DNA of 64,000 nucleotides from UBA10649 sp963755335 (GCA_963755335.1 CAVWJW010000008.1:1426001-1490000), one strand, 5' to 3'. Numbered from the stretch's first letter, positions 44,131-52,386 are shown. Translations and numbers: made by a program. The notes: a model not told the origin generated them from the letters alone.

Positions 44131-45285
44131 GTGACCATCACTGCATCCGTTGCGACGTCCGTGCCCGCCGACAACCCGTTCTTCCTCGTCACTGGCCTTC
44201 CCGTGCACACGCTGGTCGTGCACTTCGCCGTGTCGATGATCCCGTTGTCGGCGATCGCGCTGGTCGCGATCGTGCTCGTGCCTCGCTGGCGCGGTGCCTT
44301 CCTGTGGGCGACGCTGATCGGCCTGACGATCGGCACGGGTGCGGCATTCGTCTCGAAGGAGTCGGGCGAGGCGCTCTCGGCCGTCGTCGGTGTCCCCAAG
44401 ACGCACTCGACGTACGGCGACATCCTTCCGTGGGTATCCCTACTGCTCCTGCTCTTGGCGATCCTGTGGACGATCCTCTGGCGCAAGACGCCTCAGCATG
44501 CGCCGACGCCTACGATCTCGCTGGGCTCTGGTGCGCAGCTGGTCGTCGGCCTGATCGCGATCGTCGTGTCGATCTTCGCCTTCGGCCTGACCGTCGTCGT
44601 CGGCCACACCGGCGCCGAATCCGTCTGGCAGTCACGGAGCCTGGACACCGAGGCGCAGGAGGACGCCAAGCCCACGCCTGCGCCCACCGCCGGCGCGCCG
44701 TCCGGCTCGGCGGCTGCCTCGGGCGGCTACTCGATGGCCGACGTTGCCGCGCACGCCACGCCCCAGGACTGCTGGAGCGTGGTGAACGGAACGGTCTACG
44801 ACCTCACGGCGTGGATCCCGCAGCATCCGGGCGGAGCCGGAGTGATCGAGGGCATGTGCGGCCAGGACGGCACTGCCGCATTTGAGGGGCAGCACAGCGG
44901 ATCGTCCAGCGCCGAGGCGGCTCTCACCGGGTACGCCCTCGGCCCGTTGGGCGGCGCTCCAGCGGCCAGTTCGGCGCCGGCAGCCTCGGCTGCCGGATCG
45001 ACCGCGGCGTCCTCTCCCGCTTCCTCGCCCGCAGCTTCTGCCGCTCCCGGCGCCATCACGATGGCCGACGTCGCCAAGCACTCGACGGCGCAGGACTGCT
45101 GGTCCGTGGTGGACGGCAAGGTCTATGACCTCACTCAGTGGATCCCGCAGCACCCTGGCGGCCCAGGGGTCATCGAGGGAATGTGCGGAGTCGACGGGAC
45201 CGACGCCTACAACGGTCAGCACGGCGGGTCTGCGGAGATCGCCGGCATCCTCGCCACGTTCGAGATCGGCACCCTCGCCGCCTGA
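44131..45285 (+). CDS. DUF2231 four-helix membrane protein fused to two cytochrome b5 modules (gene B)
   Basis: A 384-residue intact fusion. Residues 1-160 are a DUF2231-type membrane domain with four helices; two His sit in 'LPVHTLVVHFAVSM' at the first helix and another in 'VVGHTGAESVW' at the end of the fourth. After a Pro/Ala/Ser linker come b5 modules at 44728-44955 and 45055-45285, both with 'WIPQHPGG', 'GMCG' and 'GQH', separated by a 30-residue Ala/Ser linker. By topology the b5 modules should face outside. DUF2231 has no firmly known function. Starts 48 bases after gene A. Confidence 0.85.
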   Translation: MTITASVATSVPADNPFFLVTGLPVHTLVVHFAVSMIPLSAIALVAIVLVPRWRGAFLWATLIGLTIGTGAAFVSKESGEALSAVVGVPKTHSTYGDILPWVSLLLLLLAILWTILWRKTPQHAPTPTISLGSGAQLVVGLIAIVVSIFAFGLTVVVGHTGAESVWQSRSLDTEAQEDAKPTPAPTAGAPSGSAAASGGYSMADVAAHATPQDCWSVVNGTVYDLTAWIPQHPGGAGVIEGMCGQDGTAAFEGQHSGSSSAEAALTGYALGPLGGAPAASSAPAASAAGSTAASSPASSPAASAAPGAITMADVAKHSTAQDCWSVVDGKVYDLTQWIPQHPGGPGVIEGMCGVDGTDAYNGQHGGSAEIAGILATFEIGTLAA

Positions 45286-45456
45286 ATTGCCCGCTAGGTC
45301 GCCTCACCCCTCGGACGCCTTACCCAAATCTGGGGTTTCTCAGACGTGGACTTTGGCCCCGCCTCCCTAGGTTGACGGGGACTGGCCGTTCCGGCTGCGC
45401 GCCGTTCATCGGCGCGACGGTCGCTGGAACCGGCGGACCGCGGACAGAGGGGCACA
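45286..45456. other. 171-base leader/intergenic region before gene C
   Basis: No gene. It contains a TAGGTT at 45368-45373 that may be the -10 for gene C, about 80 bases of leader, and an AGAGGGG ribosome site just before the ATG at 45457. Confidence 0.45.
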
Positions 45457-47775
45457 ATGATGGGTTTCCGGACGAAGGCAGGCCGCTTGGCACTAGGGGC
45501 GGTCCTTCCGCTCGCCGTGATTGCCGGGGTGCTCACTGCACCGGCCGTGAGCGCGACCGCCTCGGCGACGGTGACCGCGCCCACCGTCGCCCGTACCGCT
45601 GAGACCGTGTACACCCTCGCCGACGTGGCCAAGCACGCGCACGCGAACCGACTGCTGGTCCGCGATCAACGGCGGCGTGTACAACCTCACTGCGTTCATC
45701 CCCGTCCACGAGGGCGGATCGGCTCGGATCATCGCCCTGTGCGGCATCGACGGGTCGGGGATGTTCAACGGCCAGCACGCCGGTCAGTCGTCGCCCAACT
45801 CCACGCTGGCCCGCTACCGCATCGGCGCCATCAACAGCACGCCACCGCCCGTGCCCTCCACGACCTACACGTTCGCGCAGGTCCAGACCCACAACACGAC
45901 AAGCAGCTGCTGGTCAGTCGTCGGCACCACCGTGTACGACCTCACCGCCTGGATCCCGAAGCACCCGGGCGGCAGCGCCGTCATCACCGCCATGTGCGGG
46001 GTCGACGGTTCGGCCAGCTTCAACGGCAAGCACGGCAGCACGTCTGCGACGCCTTCGACATCGGCCCAGAACCAGCTTGCCCAGTTTGCGATCGGCAGCC
46101 TCAGCGGCACGACCGGCGGCGGAACCGGTGGGGGAACGACGCCGACTCCCAACACAACCGCCCCGTACACGTTCGCCCAGGTCCAGGCGCACAAGACTTC
46201 CAGCGACTGCTGGACCGTCATCAACGCCAAGGTCTACAACCTGACGGCGTGGATCCCGCTGCACCCCGGTGGTACGTCGCAGATCATCGCCCTGTGCGGA
46301 CTGGACGGATCGGCGAGCTTCAACGGCAAGCACGGCAGCGCGTCGCCGACGCCGTCGGCCACCGCCCAGGCGGCCCTGGTGCCCTATCAGGTCGGGGTGC
46401 TGTCCGGTTCGACGGCGCCGGCCGCAACCGGCACCTACACGCTCGCGCAGGTGAAGACCCACAAGACCTCGAGTGACTGCTGGTCGGCCATCCTGGGCAG
46501 CGTCTACAACCTCACCACGTGGATCCCGCAGCACCCGGGCGGCACCTCGCAGATCATCGCGCTGTGCGGCACCGAGGGGTCGGTCGCCTTCTGGGGCAAG
46601 CACGGTGCGAGCGCGACCGCACAGGCCGCCCTTGCGGGCTTCAAGATCGGCACGCAGAGCGACTACGTTGCTGTGGCGCTGCCCACGCCGGCCGTGACCC
46701 CGTCGGTCGGTGCCGTGACCATCCACGGGGACTACACCATGGACGAGGTCGCGAAGCACAACACCGCGTCCGACTGCTGGACGGTGATCAGCGGCGGCAT
46801 CTACGGACTCAGTACGTGGATCCCGGTTCACCCCGGCGGCTCCGGCGTTCTCATCGCTATGTGCGGCACCGATGGATCGGCGGCCTACAACGGCAAGCAC
46901 GGCTCCGACGGGGTCGCGGGCTCGCAGCTGGCCCTGCTTCGCATCGGCAGCGTGATCGGCGGGTCGGCGAAGGTCGCCGGTCAGTACACCTCGACCAGGT
47001 CGCCACCCACGCAAAGGAGACCGACTGCTGGTCGGCGTCAACGGCGGTGTCTACGACCTCACCAAGTGGATCCCACAGCATGCCGGTGGCAAGGCGGTCA
47101 TCATCGCCATGTGCGGCATCGACGGATCCGCGATGTTCAACGCCAAGCACGGCACCGCGACCGGGCCCGCAACCGCGCTTGCCACATTCCGGATCGGTGA
47201 CCTGGTCAAGAGCACGACGGGGCCGGCTCTGCAAGCCGCACCTGCGGCGAAGGTGTTCACGATGGCTCAGGTCCGACGTCATCACTACGCGGCGCACTGC
47301 TGGACAGTCGTAAACAAGAACGTCTACAACCTGTCTCGCTGGACGCGAAGCACGCTCGCCATCGCGCGTTGATCAAGGCGGTCTGTGGCAAGAACAGCTC
47401 GCGGCTCTACAACCATCGCTCGGGTAGACCGGCCAGGGCGATCGAGGAAGTTGAAGCCGTTCTGGGTGGGCGCGCTGGCTGCCGCTCCGGTCGCCGCACC
47501 CGCAGTTCCAGCGCGGCACCGCAGCACCGGCCACCAGCGACGACGTACACGCTCGCGCAGGTCAAGGCGCACGCCGAGCCCACCGACTGCTGGTCGGTGA
47601 TCGGGGGCAGGCGTGTACAACCTGACCTCGTGGATCGCCGTACACCCCGGGGGCCGGCCGTCATCAAGTCGCGATGTGCGGGACCGACGGCTCGTCGTCC
47701 TTCACCGGGATGCACTCGGCCAGCACCACCGCGCAGGCGGCCCTCGTCAAGCTCAAGATCGGCGTGATCGGATAG
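45457..47775 (+). CDS. Secreted protein with eight cytochrome b5 modules (gene C; several frameshifts)
   Basis: A signal peptide ('LGAVLPLAVIAGVLTAPAVS') is followed by eight b5 modules near 45604, 45860, 46160, 46432, 46729, 46980, 47255 and 47538. Modules 1-5 read in one frame after a +1 correction near 45646. The rest needs corrections near 46990, 47036 and 47342 (each a missing base), 47611 (extra), 47653 (missing) and 47672 (two extra or one missing), ending at TAG 47773-47775. Repaired length is about 770 residues. Module 1 has HEGG; module 6 HAGG; module 7 is degenerate ('KHARHR', His spacing 21). Linkers are Thr/Pro/Gly-rich. Either a very error-prone repeat or a decaying 3' half. Confidence 0.7.
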
Positions 47776-47928
47776 CGACCGGATAGATCCGGCCTGCACG
47801 TGGAGAATGGGTCGACACGTTCGATAGGATGCAGACCCGCAAGGGAATGTGGTCCATGGACGACCAGCACCACCGGCAGGGCGTTGATCGGCGCAACCGC
47901 CGAAGCAACAAACGAAAGTGCACACGCA
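47776..47928. other. Intergenic region with candidate promoter of gene D
   Basis: A TAGGAT at 47825-47830 could be the -10 for gene D. Nothing else recognised. Confidence 0.35.
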
Positions 47929-48279
47929 ATGAGCTCGCGCAAGACAGTCACCCGGATCATGGCAGCCGGGGCGGCCCTGCCGATCGCGCTCGGCGCCGTC
48001 CTTGCCGCTCCTGCCGCGCACGCCGCTCAGGGCTCCACCGTGTCCTCGGCTAAGTACACGATGGCCCAGGTCAAGAAGCACAACAAGGCCACCGACTGCT
48101 GGACGGTCGTGGGCAAGAACGTCTACAAGGTCACCGCGTGGATCCCCAAGCATCCGGGCGGAAAGGGCGTCGTCGTCGCGATGTGCGGTAAGAATGGCAC
48201 CGCTCTCTACAACAGCAAGCACGGTTCGGACCGCATTTCCAAGGCAGTCCTGGCCAAGTACAAGATCGGCACCCTCTAG
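47929..48279 (+). CDS. Secreted single-module cytochrome b5 protein (gene D)
   Basis: A 116-residue exported protein: signal peptide 'AAGAALPIALGAVLAAPAAHA', then one b5 module with 'DCWTVVGKNVYKVTAWIPK', HPGG, 'AMCGKNG' and 'NSKH' (His spacing 23). It has two Cys, as in the other modules. It is intact and Lys-rich compared with genes A-C (many 'K' in the surface positions). A strong hairpin terminator follows. It may be the diffusible partner of the larger proteins. Confidence 0.85.
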   Translation: MSSRKTVTRIMAAGAALPIALGAVLAAPAAHAAQGSTVSSAKYTMAQVKKHNKATDCWTVVGKNVYKVTAWIPKHPGGKGVVVAMCGKNGTALYNSKHGSDRISKAVLAKYKIGTL

Positions 48280-48290
48280 GCACAACGGCT

Positions 48291-48324
48291 GAGGGCCGGT
48301 ACCGCGTCGGCGGTACCGGCCCTC
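48291..48324. terminator. Strong bidirectional hairpin after gene D
   Basis: A perfect 15-base inverted repeat (arms GAGGGCCGGTACCGC and its complement) with a four-base loop gtcg. It ends the b5 cluster and lies 12 bases from the stop of the small convergent gene. No T-run. Confidence 0.8.
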
Positions 48325-48335
48325 TCCCATTCCCC

Positions 48336-48479
48336 CTACCGGCAGTCATGCCCCATCCACTGCCAGTACGTCGAGTCCTCGTCCTCGAGCGCTGTCGACA
48401 CGAAGTTGCACCTCGAGCACGCTCCGCGGTACGCGAACCGTCCGTCCTCGTACAGCACCATCCGCAACTGCATCGTCAT
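48336..48479 (-). CDS. Small CxxC protein (47 residues)
   Basis: A short frame on the minus strand with a good ribosome site (GGAGGGAG, seven bases before the ATG at 48479). The 47-residue product starts 'MTMQLRMVLYEDGRFAYRG', has Cys-x-x-Cys in 'ACSRCNF' and a further Cys near the end in 'HDCR'. It could bind zinc or be a thiol protein. I recognise no family. It faces the b5 cluster terminator and has no long frame competing with it. Confidence 0.5.
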   Translation of the reverse strand: MTMQLRMVLYEDGRFAYRGACSRCNFVSTALEDEDSTYWQWMGHDCR

Positions 48480-48596
48480 GGTGACTCCCTCCGCTCAGCA
48501 ACCCCGTTGCTGTGCGCTCATGCTCGCAGCGGCCGATGACTCGCGTGTTACGCCGAAGTGACGTCCGCGGAACACGTATGCGTTGAGTCGGCGGCC

Positions 48597-48608
48597 TAGG
48601 CTGCAGCC
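48597..48608 (+). promoter_or_regulatory. Leaderless-type -10 hexamer before the aldolase gene
   Basis: TAGGCT at 48597-48602, six bases before the ATG at 48609. Confidence 0.65.
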
Positions 48609-49402
48609 ATGACGATCCCGAGCCTGAAGGATCGATGGGGGAGTGGCCCAGTCCTGGGCGCATGGATGTTCCTCCGCGAGCCGATGACTGCCGAGGCGGC
48701 TGCCCGCGTCGGCTACGACTACGTGGTGGTCGACATGCAGCACGGGATCGCGTCCGAGTCCGAGATGCTCGCGATGATCCAGGCGACCGAGGCGGCGGGA
48801 GCGGTGCCGGTCGTGCGGGTCGCGCACAACGACGCCACGTCGATCGGGCGGGCACTCGACGCCGGCGCGCTCGCCGTCATCGTCCCCATGGTCAACGACG
48901 CAGAATCGGCCGCACGCGCCGTCGCGGCCTGTCGGTACGCGCCCGAGGGCTCGCGCAGCTACGGACCGGTCGCCGCGATCAGCCGCTACAGCGACGACTA
49001 CGCGCTGGTCGCCAACCAGACGGTCGCCTGCATCGTCATGATCGAGACGAAGGAGGCGGTCGAGTCCATTGATGCGATCCTGTCCGTGCCCGGCATCGAC
49101 GGTGTCTACGTCGGCCCGGTGGACCTCTCACTCACCCTCGGGCTGCCGCCGGACACCGACCATGACGACCCACGCTTCACCGACGCCATCGCCGCGGTGG
49201 TCGCGCCTGCCATCGACACGGGATCGTGCCGGGAATCCACGCCGACGCGTCGCTGGCGGCGAAGTGGCGTTCAGCGGGATTTCGGCTCATCACCGTCGGC
49301 TACGACCAGTTCTCGGTGCTCAGCGGCCTGCGTGGCGACCTCGCCCGGGCGCAGGCCCAGGCCGCAGCTGGCGAACCCCGGCAACGGGCGATCTACTCAT
49401 AG
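48609..49402 (+). CDS. HpcH/HpaI family aldolase (frameshift near the end)
   Basis: Metal-dependent class II aldolase of the HpcH/HpaI family, which cleaves 2-keto-3-deoxy acids to pyruvate and an aldehyde. 'VVDMQHGIASESEM' near residue 40 has the catalytic His, 'VVRVAHND' the Arg, 'VMIETKEAVE' the metal Glu and 'VYVGPVDLSL' the metal Asp. At 49221 one base seems missing; after it the frame gives 'IVPGIHADASLAAKWRSAG' and ends at TAG 49400-49402, about 264 residues, the normal length. The uncorrected frame runs to 49439 with an unrelated tail. Substrate unknown. Confidence 0.87.
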
Positions 49403-49436
49403 ACCGACAGTCCTTCACTTTGGCGGTTGGTCTCGC

Positions 49437-49448
49437 TAGTCTGCGCGG
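49437..49448 (+). promoter_or_regulatory. Leaderless-type -10 hexamer before the membrane protein gene
   Basis: TAGTCT at 49437-49442, six bases before a GTG at 49449. It reveals a start upstream of the long frame. Confidence 0.55.
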
Positions 49449-49989
49449 GTGCTGAGGGGGAACATCACCGGTCCGGTGAGGGCAGTGCGTGGCATCGCAC
49501 TGGGACTTGTGCGTGCTCGCCATCTCGGTGGCAGGCCATGCCGGCGCCGGACAGGGGAGTCTGCCTGATCTCGTCTCGTTCCTCCTGATCCTGCCCCTCG
49601 CGGTTGCCTTGAGTGTGAGTGTCGCCGGCCGCCGTAGGGGAATGGTGTGGCTGCTCGCCTACCTCCTCGGCGTACAGGCCCTCTTCCATGTGGTCCTGGC
49701 GCTGACCTCAACGCATCCGGGCCACCATCTGGCTCTCACGCCGACTGCCTCCATGCTGGTGCTTCACGTGTTCGCGACGCTCGCCTGTGCGATGCTTCTG
49801 ACCTTCGGCGACCGGCACCTCGTTTCCTGGCTCCGCTTCCTTGACTGCCTGGCTCGGGACTACGTCATCGTGGTGCCGGATTCGCGGTGGGCACCGATCC
49901 CTGCCTCCTGTGACGATCAGACGCCGCGCATCCGCCGCGTGGTCGCCTATCCCTGGCAGCATCGCGGGCCACCGGTCCTGCCGACCTGA
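49449..49989 (+). CDS. Four-helix membrane protein of the copper group (frameshift)
   Basis: A small membrane protein of about 179 residues. From the GTG at 49449 the frame reads 'LRGNITGPVRAVRGIALGL'; a +1 shift between about 49460 and 49505 is then needed to join 'CVLAISVAGHAGAGQG' and the hydrophobic segments 'LVSFLLILPLAVALSVSVA', 'MVWLLAYLLGVQALFHVVLA' and 'MLVLHVFATLACAMLLTFG'. His residues lie in or near the helices ('STHPGHH'). Similar proteins often accompany CopC/YcnI genes, which follow here, so I infer a role in copper handling. Not a characterised family. Confidence 0.65.
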
Positions 49990-50083
49990 CCTTCCGCCCG
50001 CCGCTCACGTGTGCCCGCCACCCGTGTGACGAGACGTGGCTGTTTTCCATTCACTCACATCAAAGACTTAGAAAGGCATGATC

Positions 50084-50816
50084 ATGCACGCATTCTCGAG
50101 CCGCACCCTGCGGACTCTCATCGCTTCGGCCGCAGCCGGAGTCGCACTGGTGGCCGTCTCCGATTCCGCCAGCGCCCACGTCGGGGTCGATCTTCACGGA
50201 GCAACGGCGACGGCAGGAAGCAGCACCGCAGTGTTCCTTCGACCGGGCCACGGCTGCGGCGGCGACGCCACCAACGCCGTGACGGTGACCATCCCGGCGG
50301 GAACGACGGGGGCCAAGGCACAGCCCAAGGCCGGCTGGAAACTCACGTCGGACGGATCCACGATCACGTGGTCGGGAGGAGCACTCCCGGATGACCAGTT
50401 CGACGACTTCGGCATCCGCCTGAGCTGGCCGAAACTGCCCTGCCGGTGTCGCTTCGCAGAAGTTCTACTTCAAGACGGTTCAGACCTGCAACGCGGAGAT
50501 CAAAGTGCAGCGCAACGGCGGCACGGCCAGGGTTCTGGGCTACCTGCCGGCTTACGCGGGCCAGCAGGTAGCACTGTTCGTCGATGACGTCCCGTTGACC
50601 GTGCATCCCGTCACCGTCGGATCGGCAGGGGCGTTCTCGGTGACGACGGCCTCGACCAAGGTACCTGTTGACGCAGATATCACCGCCCGGATCGGCACCC
50701 GCACGGTGGGCAACTCCGTCGCTGCCGTCGAGGCCTGGGTCGAGGTTCCCGGAGACGGAACGAACCAGCAGAGCCCGGCGCCATCCGTCACCGTGGTCGC
50801 ACCGACCGCTGGCTGA
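50084..50816 (+). CDS. YcnI/DUF1775 copper-type exported protein with an inserted domain (frameshift)
   Basis: A signal peptide ends 'SDSASA' and the mature protein begins with His ('HVGVDLHGATA'), the copper-binding N-terminal His of YcnI proteins. DUF1775 features are 'TAVFLRPGHGCGGDATNAV', 'KAGWKLTSDGSTITWSGG' and 'KTVQTC'. One extra T at 50441 breaks the frame. After 'QTC' about 70 residues of a strand-rich segment ('GGTARVLGYLPAYAGQQVAL') interrupt the fold before its usual end 'AWVEVPGDG'. Repaired length about 243. The ATG at 50084 has better spacing to AAAGG than 50078. No C-terminal membrane helix. Confidence 0.78.
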
Positions 50817-50819
50817 CCG

Positions 50820-51618
50820 ATGCGTCGTGCGCTCGGAGTGTGCGTGCTGGGCTTGCTGCTCTTCGCGGCGAGCCCAGCGCCCGCATCCGCCCATGCGGAG
50901 GTCCTGAGGAGTTCGCCGCGGAACGGAAGCACAGTGGCCCGCGCGCCACAGGTCATCACTGTGACCTTCGGCGAGGTGGTGACCCTCGACGCCTTGGGGG
51001 TCCGGGTGACCGGCCCGGATGGCTCCACCCTGTCCCGCCGAGGCCGTCACTCGCGGCACGGTGCTCAGTGTTCGCCCGACTGTGCGCCTTCCCGTCGGGC
51101 CGGTCGCGCTCAGCTTCCACGTGGTGTCCGAGGACGGGCATCCGGTCTCCGGCGCCATCTCCTTCGTGATCGGGTCGGCGGGTCCGCGGGGCGCACCGAC
51201 AACGATCGCGACCACGCCATCGGTGCGCACCGTCATGTCCGGTCGCCGACCAGGACCGTTGACGGTCGTGCTCAATCGTTCCGCCTCGGGCGGTAGCGTC
51301 GAATGGACGTCGGCGACGCAGCCTGAGCCGATCACGTGGCGCCTGCATGCCGATGGCCCCCGTGCGATCGCCAGCGGAGTCCTGCCTCGGGCGGGGACGT
51401 GGCAGATGCGCGCCACCCTGGAAGGGGCACACTTCACGGTTCTGGTCGATAACGGGCACGTTGGACGTCGCGCCCCGACCCTCGCGTATGGATTAGCCGA
51501 TAATGCACATTATGACATTTTGCTTCGAGAAGGGCCGACGTGCCGGTCGATGACCTCGGCGTCGAGGTCCCCTGCCCTCGGCCCGTCACGCGGGTCGTCA
51601 GCCTGGTCCCGTCGCTGA
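50820..51618 (+). CDS. copC: CopC-domain copper-binding protein (frameshift; 3' end uncertain)
   Basis: A signal peptide ending 'APASA' leaves a mature N-terminal His ('HAEVLRSSPRNGSTVA'), the Cu(II) ligand of CopC. The domain ends with 'VVSEDGHPVSGAISFVIG'. One extra C at about 51035 ('tgtcccgcc') breaks the frame between 'TGPDGSTLS' and 'AEAVTRGTVLSVRP'. About 90 residues of unassigned sequence follow the CopC domain, with no CopD-like membrane region. The open frame runs 79 bases into the next gene, so the real stop may be earlier and hidden by another indel. Confidence 0.72.
51500..51513. promoter_or_regulatory. AT-rich inverted repeat, possible operator
   Basis: ATAATG-CA-CATTAT, arms of six with a two-base centre, in a conspicuously AT-rich patch (51490-51525) just upstream of the binding-protein start. 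Placement and symmetry suit a metal-responsive repressor, but no known box is matched. Confidence 0.4.
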
Positions 51619-52370
51619 CCGAGTCACTCGCCGCGACCGCACCGGCGACCATCGTCGCGGCTACCCAATGGTGCACGTTCCCGCCCGACCTGGACGTGCC
51701 GCGCATCCGCGGCACCAAGAATCCGGACGTCAAGTCGATCGCCGCGCTCGAACCCGACCTGGTCATCGCCAATATGGAAGAGAACCGCGAGCTCGACGTC
51801 CGGCGCCTGCGGTCCGCCGGTGTGCCCGTGTGGGTCACCCGCATCGAGTCGGTCGACGGCGCCCTCACCTCGATGCGCCGGATGTTCACCGACGCGCTGG
51901 GCTGGCCGGTGCCCGAGTGGCTGGAGGACGCGGACGCAGTGTGGGCGGCCCCGCCGACCCTGTCCGGTGTGCGGACGGCAGCCGTCATCTGGCGCGACCC
52001 GTGGATGGTCGTCGGCTCCCAGACGTTCGCGGGCGACCTGATGGCTCGCCTCGGCCTGGTCAACGCCTACGCAGACGACCCGGCGCGCTATCCGACCGTC
52101 GACGTGGCGGAGCTGGACGCCCTGGGACTCGATGCGATCCTGCTTCCCGATGAGCCTTACCGGTTCACCCCGGGCGACGGCCCCGAGGCCTTCACCCGCA
52201 CGCCGACCGCGCTCATCGACGGTCGCATGCTCACCTGGTACGGGCCGTCGCTGCTGACGGCCCGGGCGCACCTGGAAGCGAGCATCCGGGTGGTTGAGCC
52301 AGTAACTAGCCGGCAGGCGAGCGGTCCCCCACTCCCCCGGCGTGCAAACGCTGACAGCCCTCCCGGATGA
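51540..52370 (+). CDS. Cytosolic helical-backbone metal/corrinoid receptor (BtuF-like)
   Basis: A 276-residue periplasmic-binding-protein fold of the TroA/BtuF class, with 'RVVSLVPSLTESLAAT' at the N-terminus, 'GTKNPDVKSIAALEPDLVIA' shortly after and 'GLVNAYADDPARYPTVDVA' in the second lobe. It has no signal peptide, so it would remain in the cytoplasm, as do several actinobacterial members; no transporter genes accompany it. The ligand may be a corrinoid or metal chelate. GAGAAGGG precedes the GTG. The last codons lie within a terminator hairpin and the stop sits in its loop, so the true C-terminus may be shorter. Confidence 0.8.
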   Translation: MPVDDLGVEVPCPRPVTRVVSLVPSLTESLAATAPATIVAATQWCTFPPDLDVPRIRGTKNPDVKSIAALEPDLVIANMEENRELDVRRLRSAGVPVWVTRIESVDGALTSMRRMFTDALGWPVPEWLEDADAVWAAPPTLSGVRTAAVIWRDPWMVVGSQTFAGDLMARLGLVNAYADDPARYPTVDVAELDALGLDAILLPDEPYRFTPGDGPEAFTRTPTALIDGRMLTWYGPSLLTARAHLEASIRVVEPVTSRQASGPPLPRRANADSPPG

Positions 52371-52386
52371 CCGGGAGGGCTGTCAG
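52351..52386. terminator. Strong bidirectional hairpin terminator
   Basis: A perfect 16-base inverted repeat (arm CTGACAGCCCTCCCGG) with loop atga, between two convergent genes. The TGA of the binding-protein frame lies in the loop. Confidence 0.85.

Noticed and set aside
43209..48279. Tandem b5 modules as a CRISPR or DNA-level repeat array
   Set aside because: The repeats are protein-level, 220-300 bases each, diverged at DNA level, and lie in coding frames.
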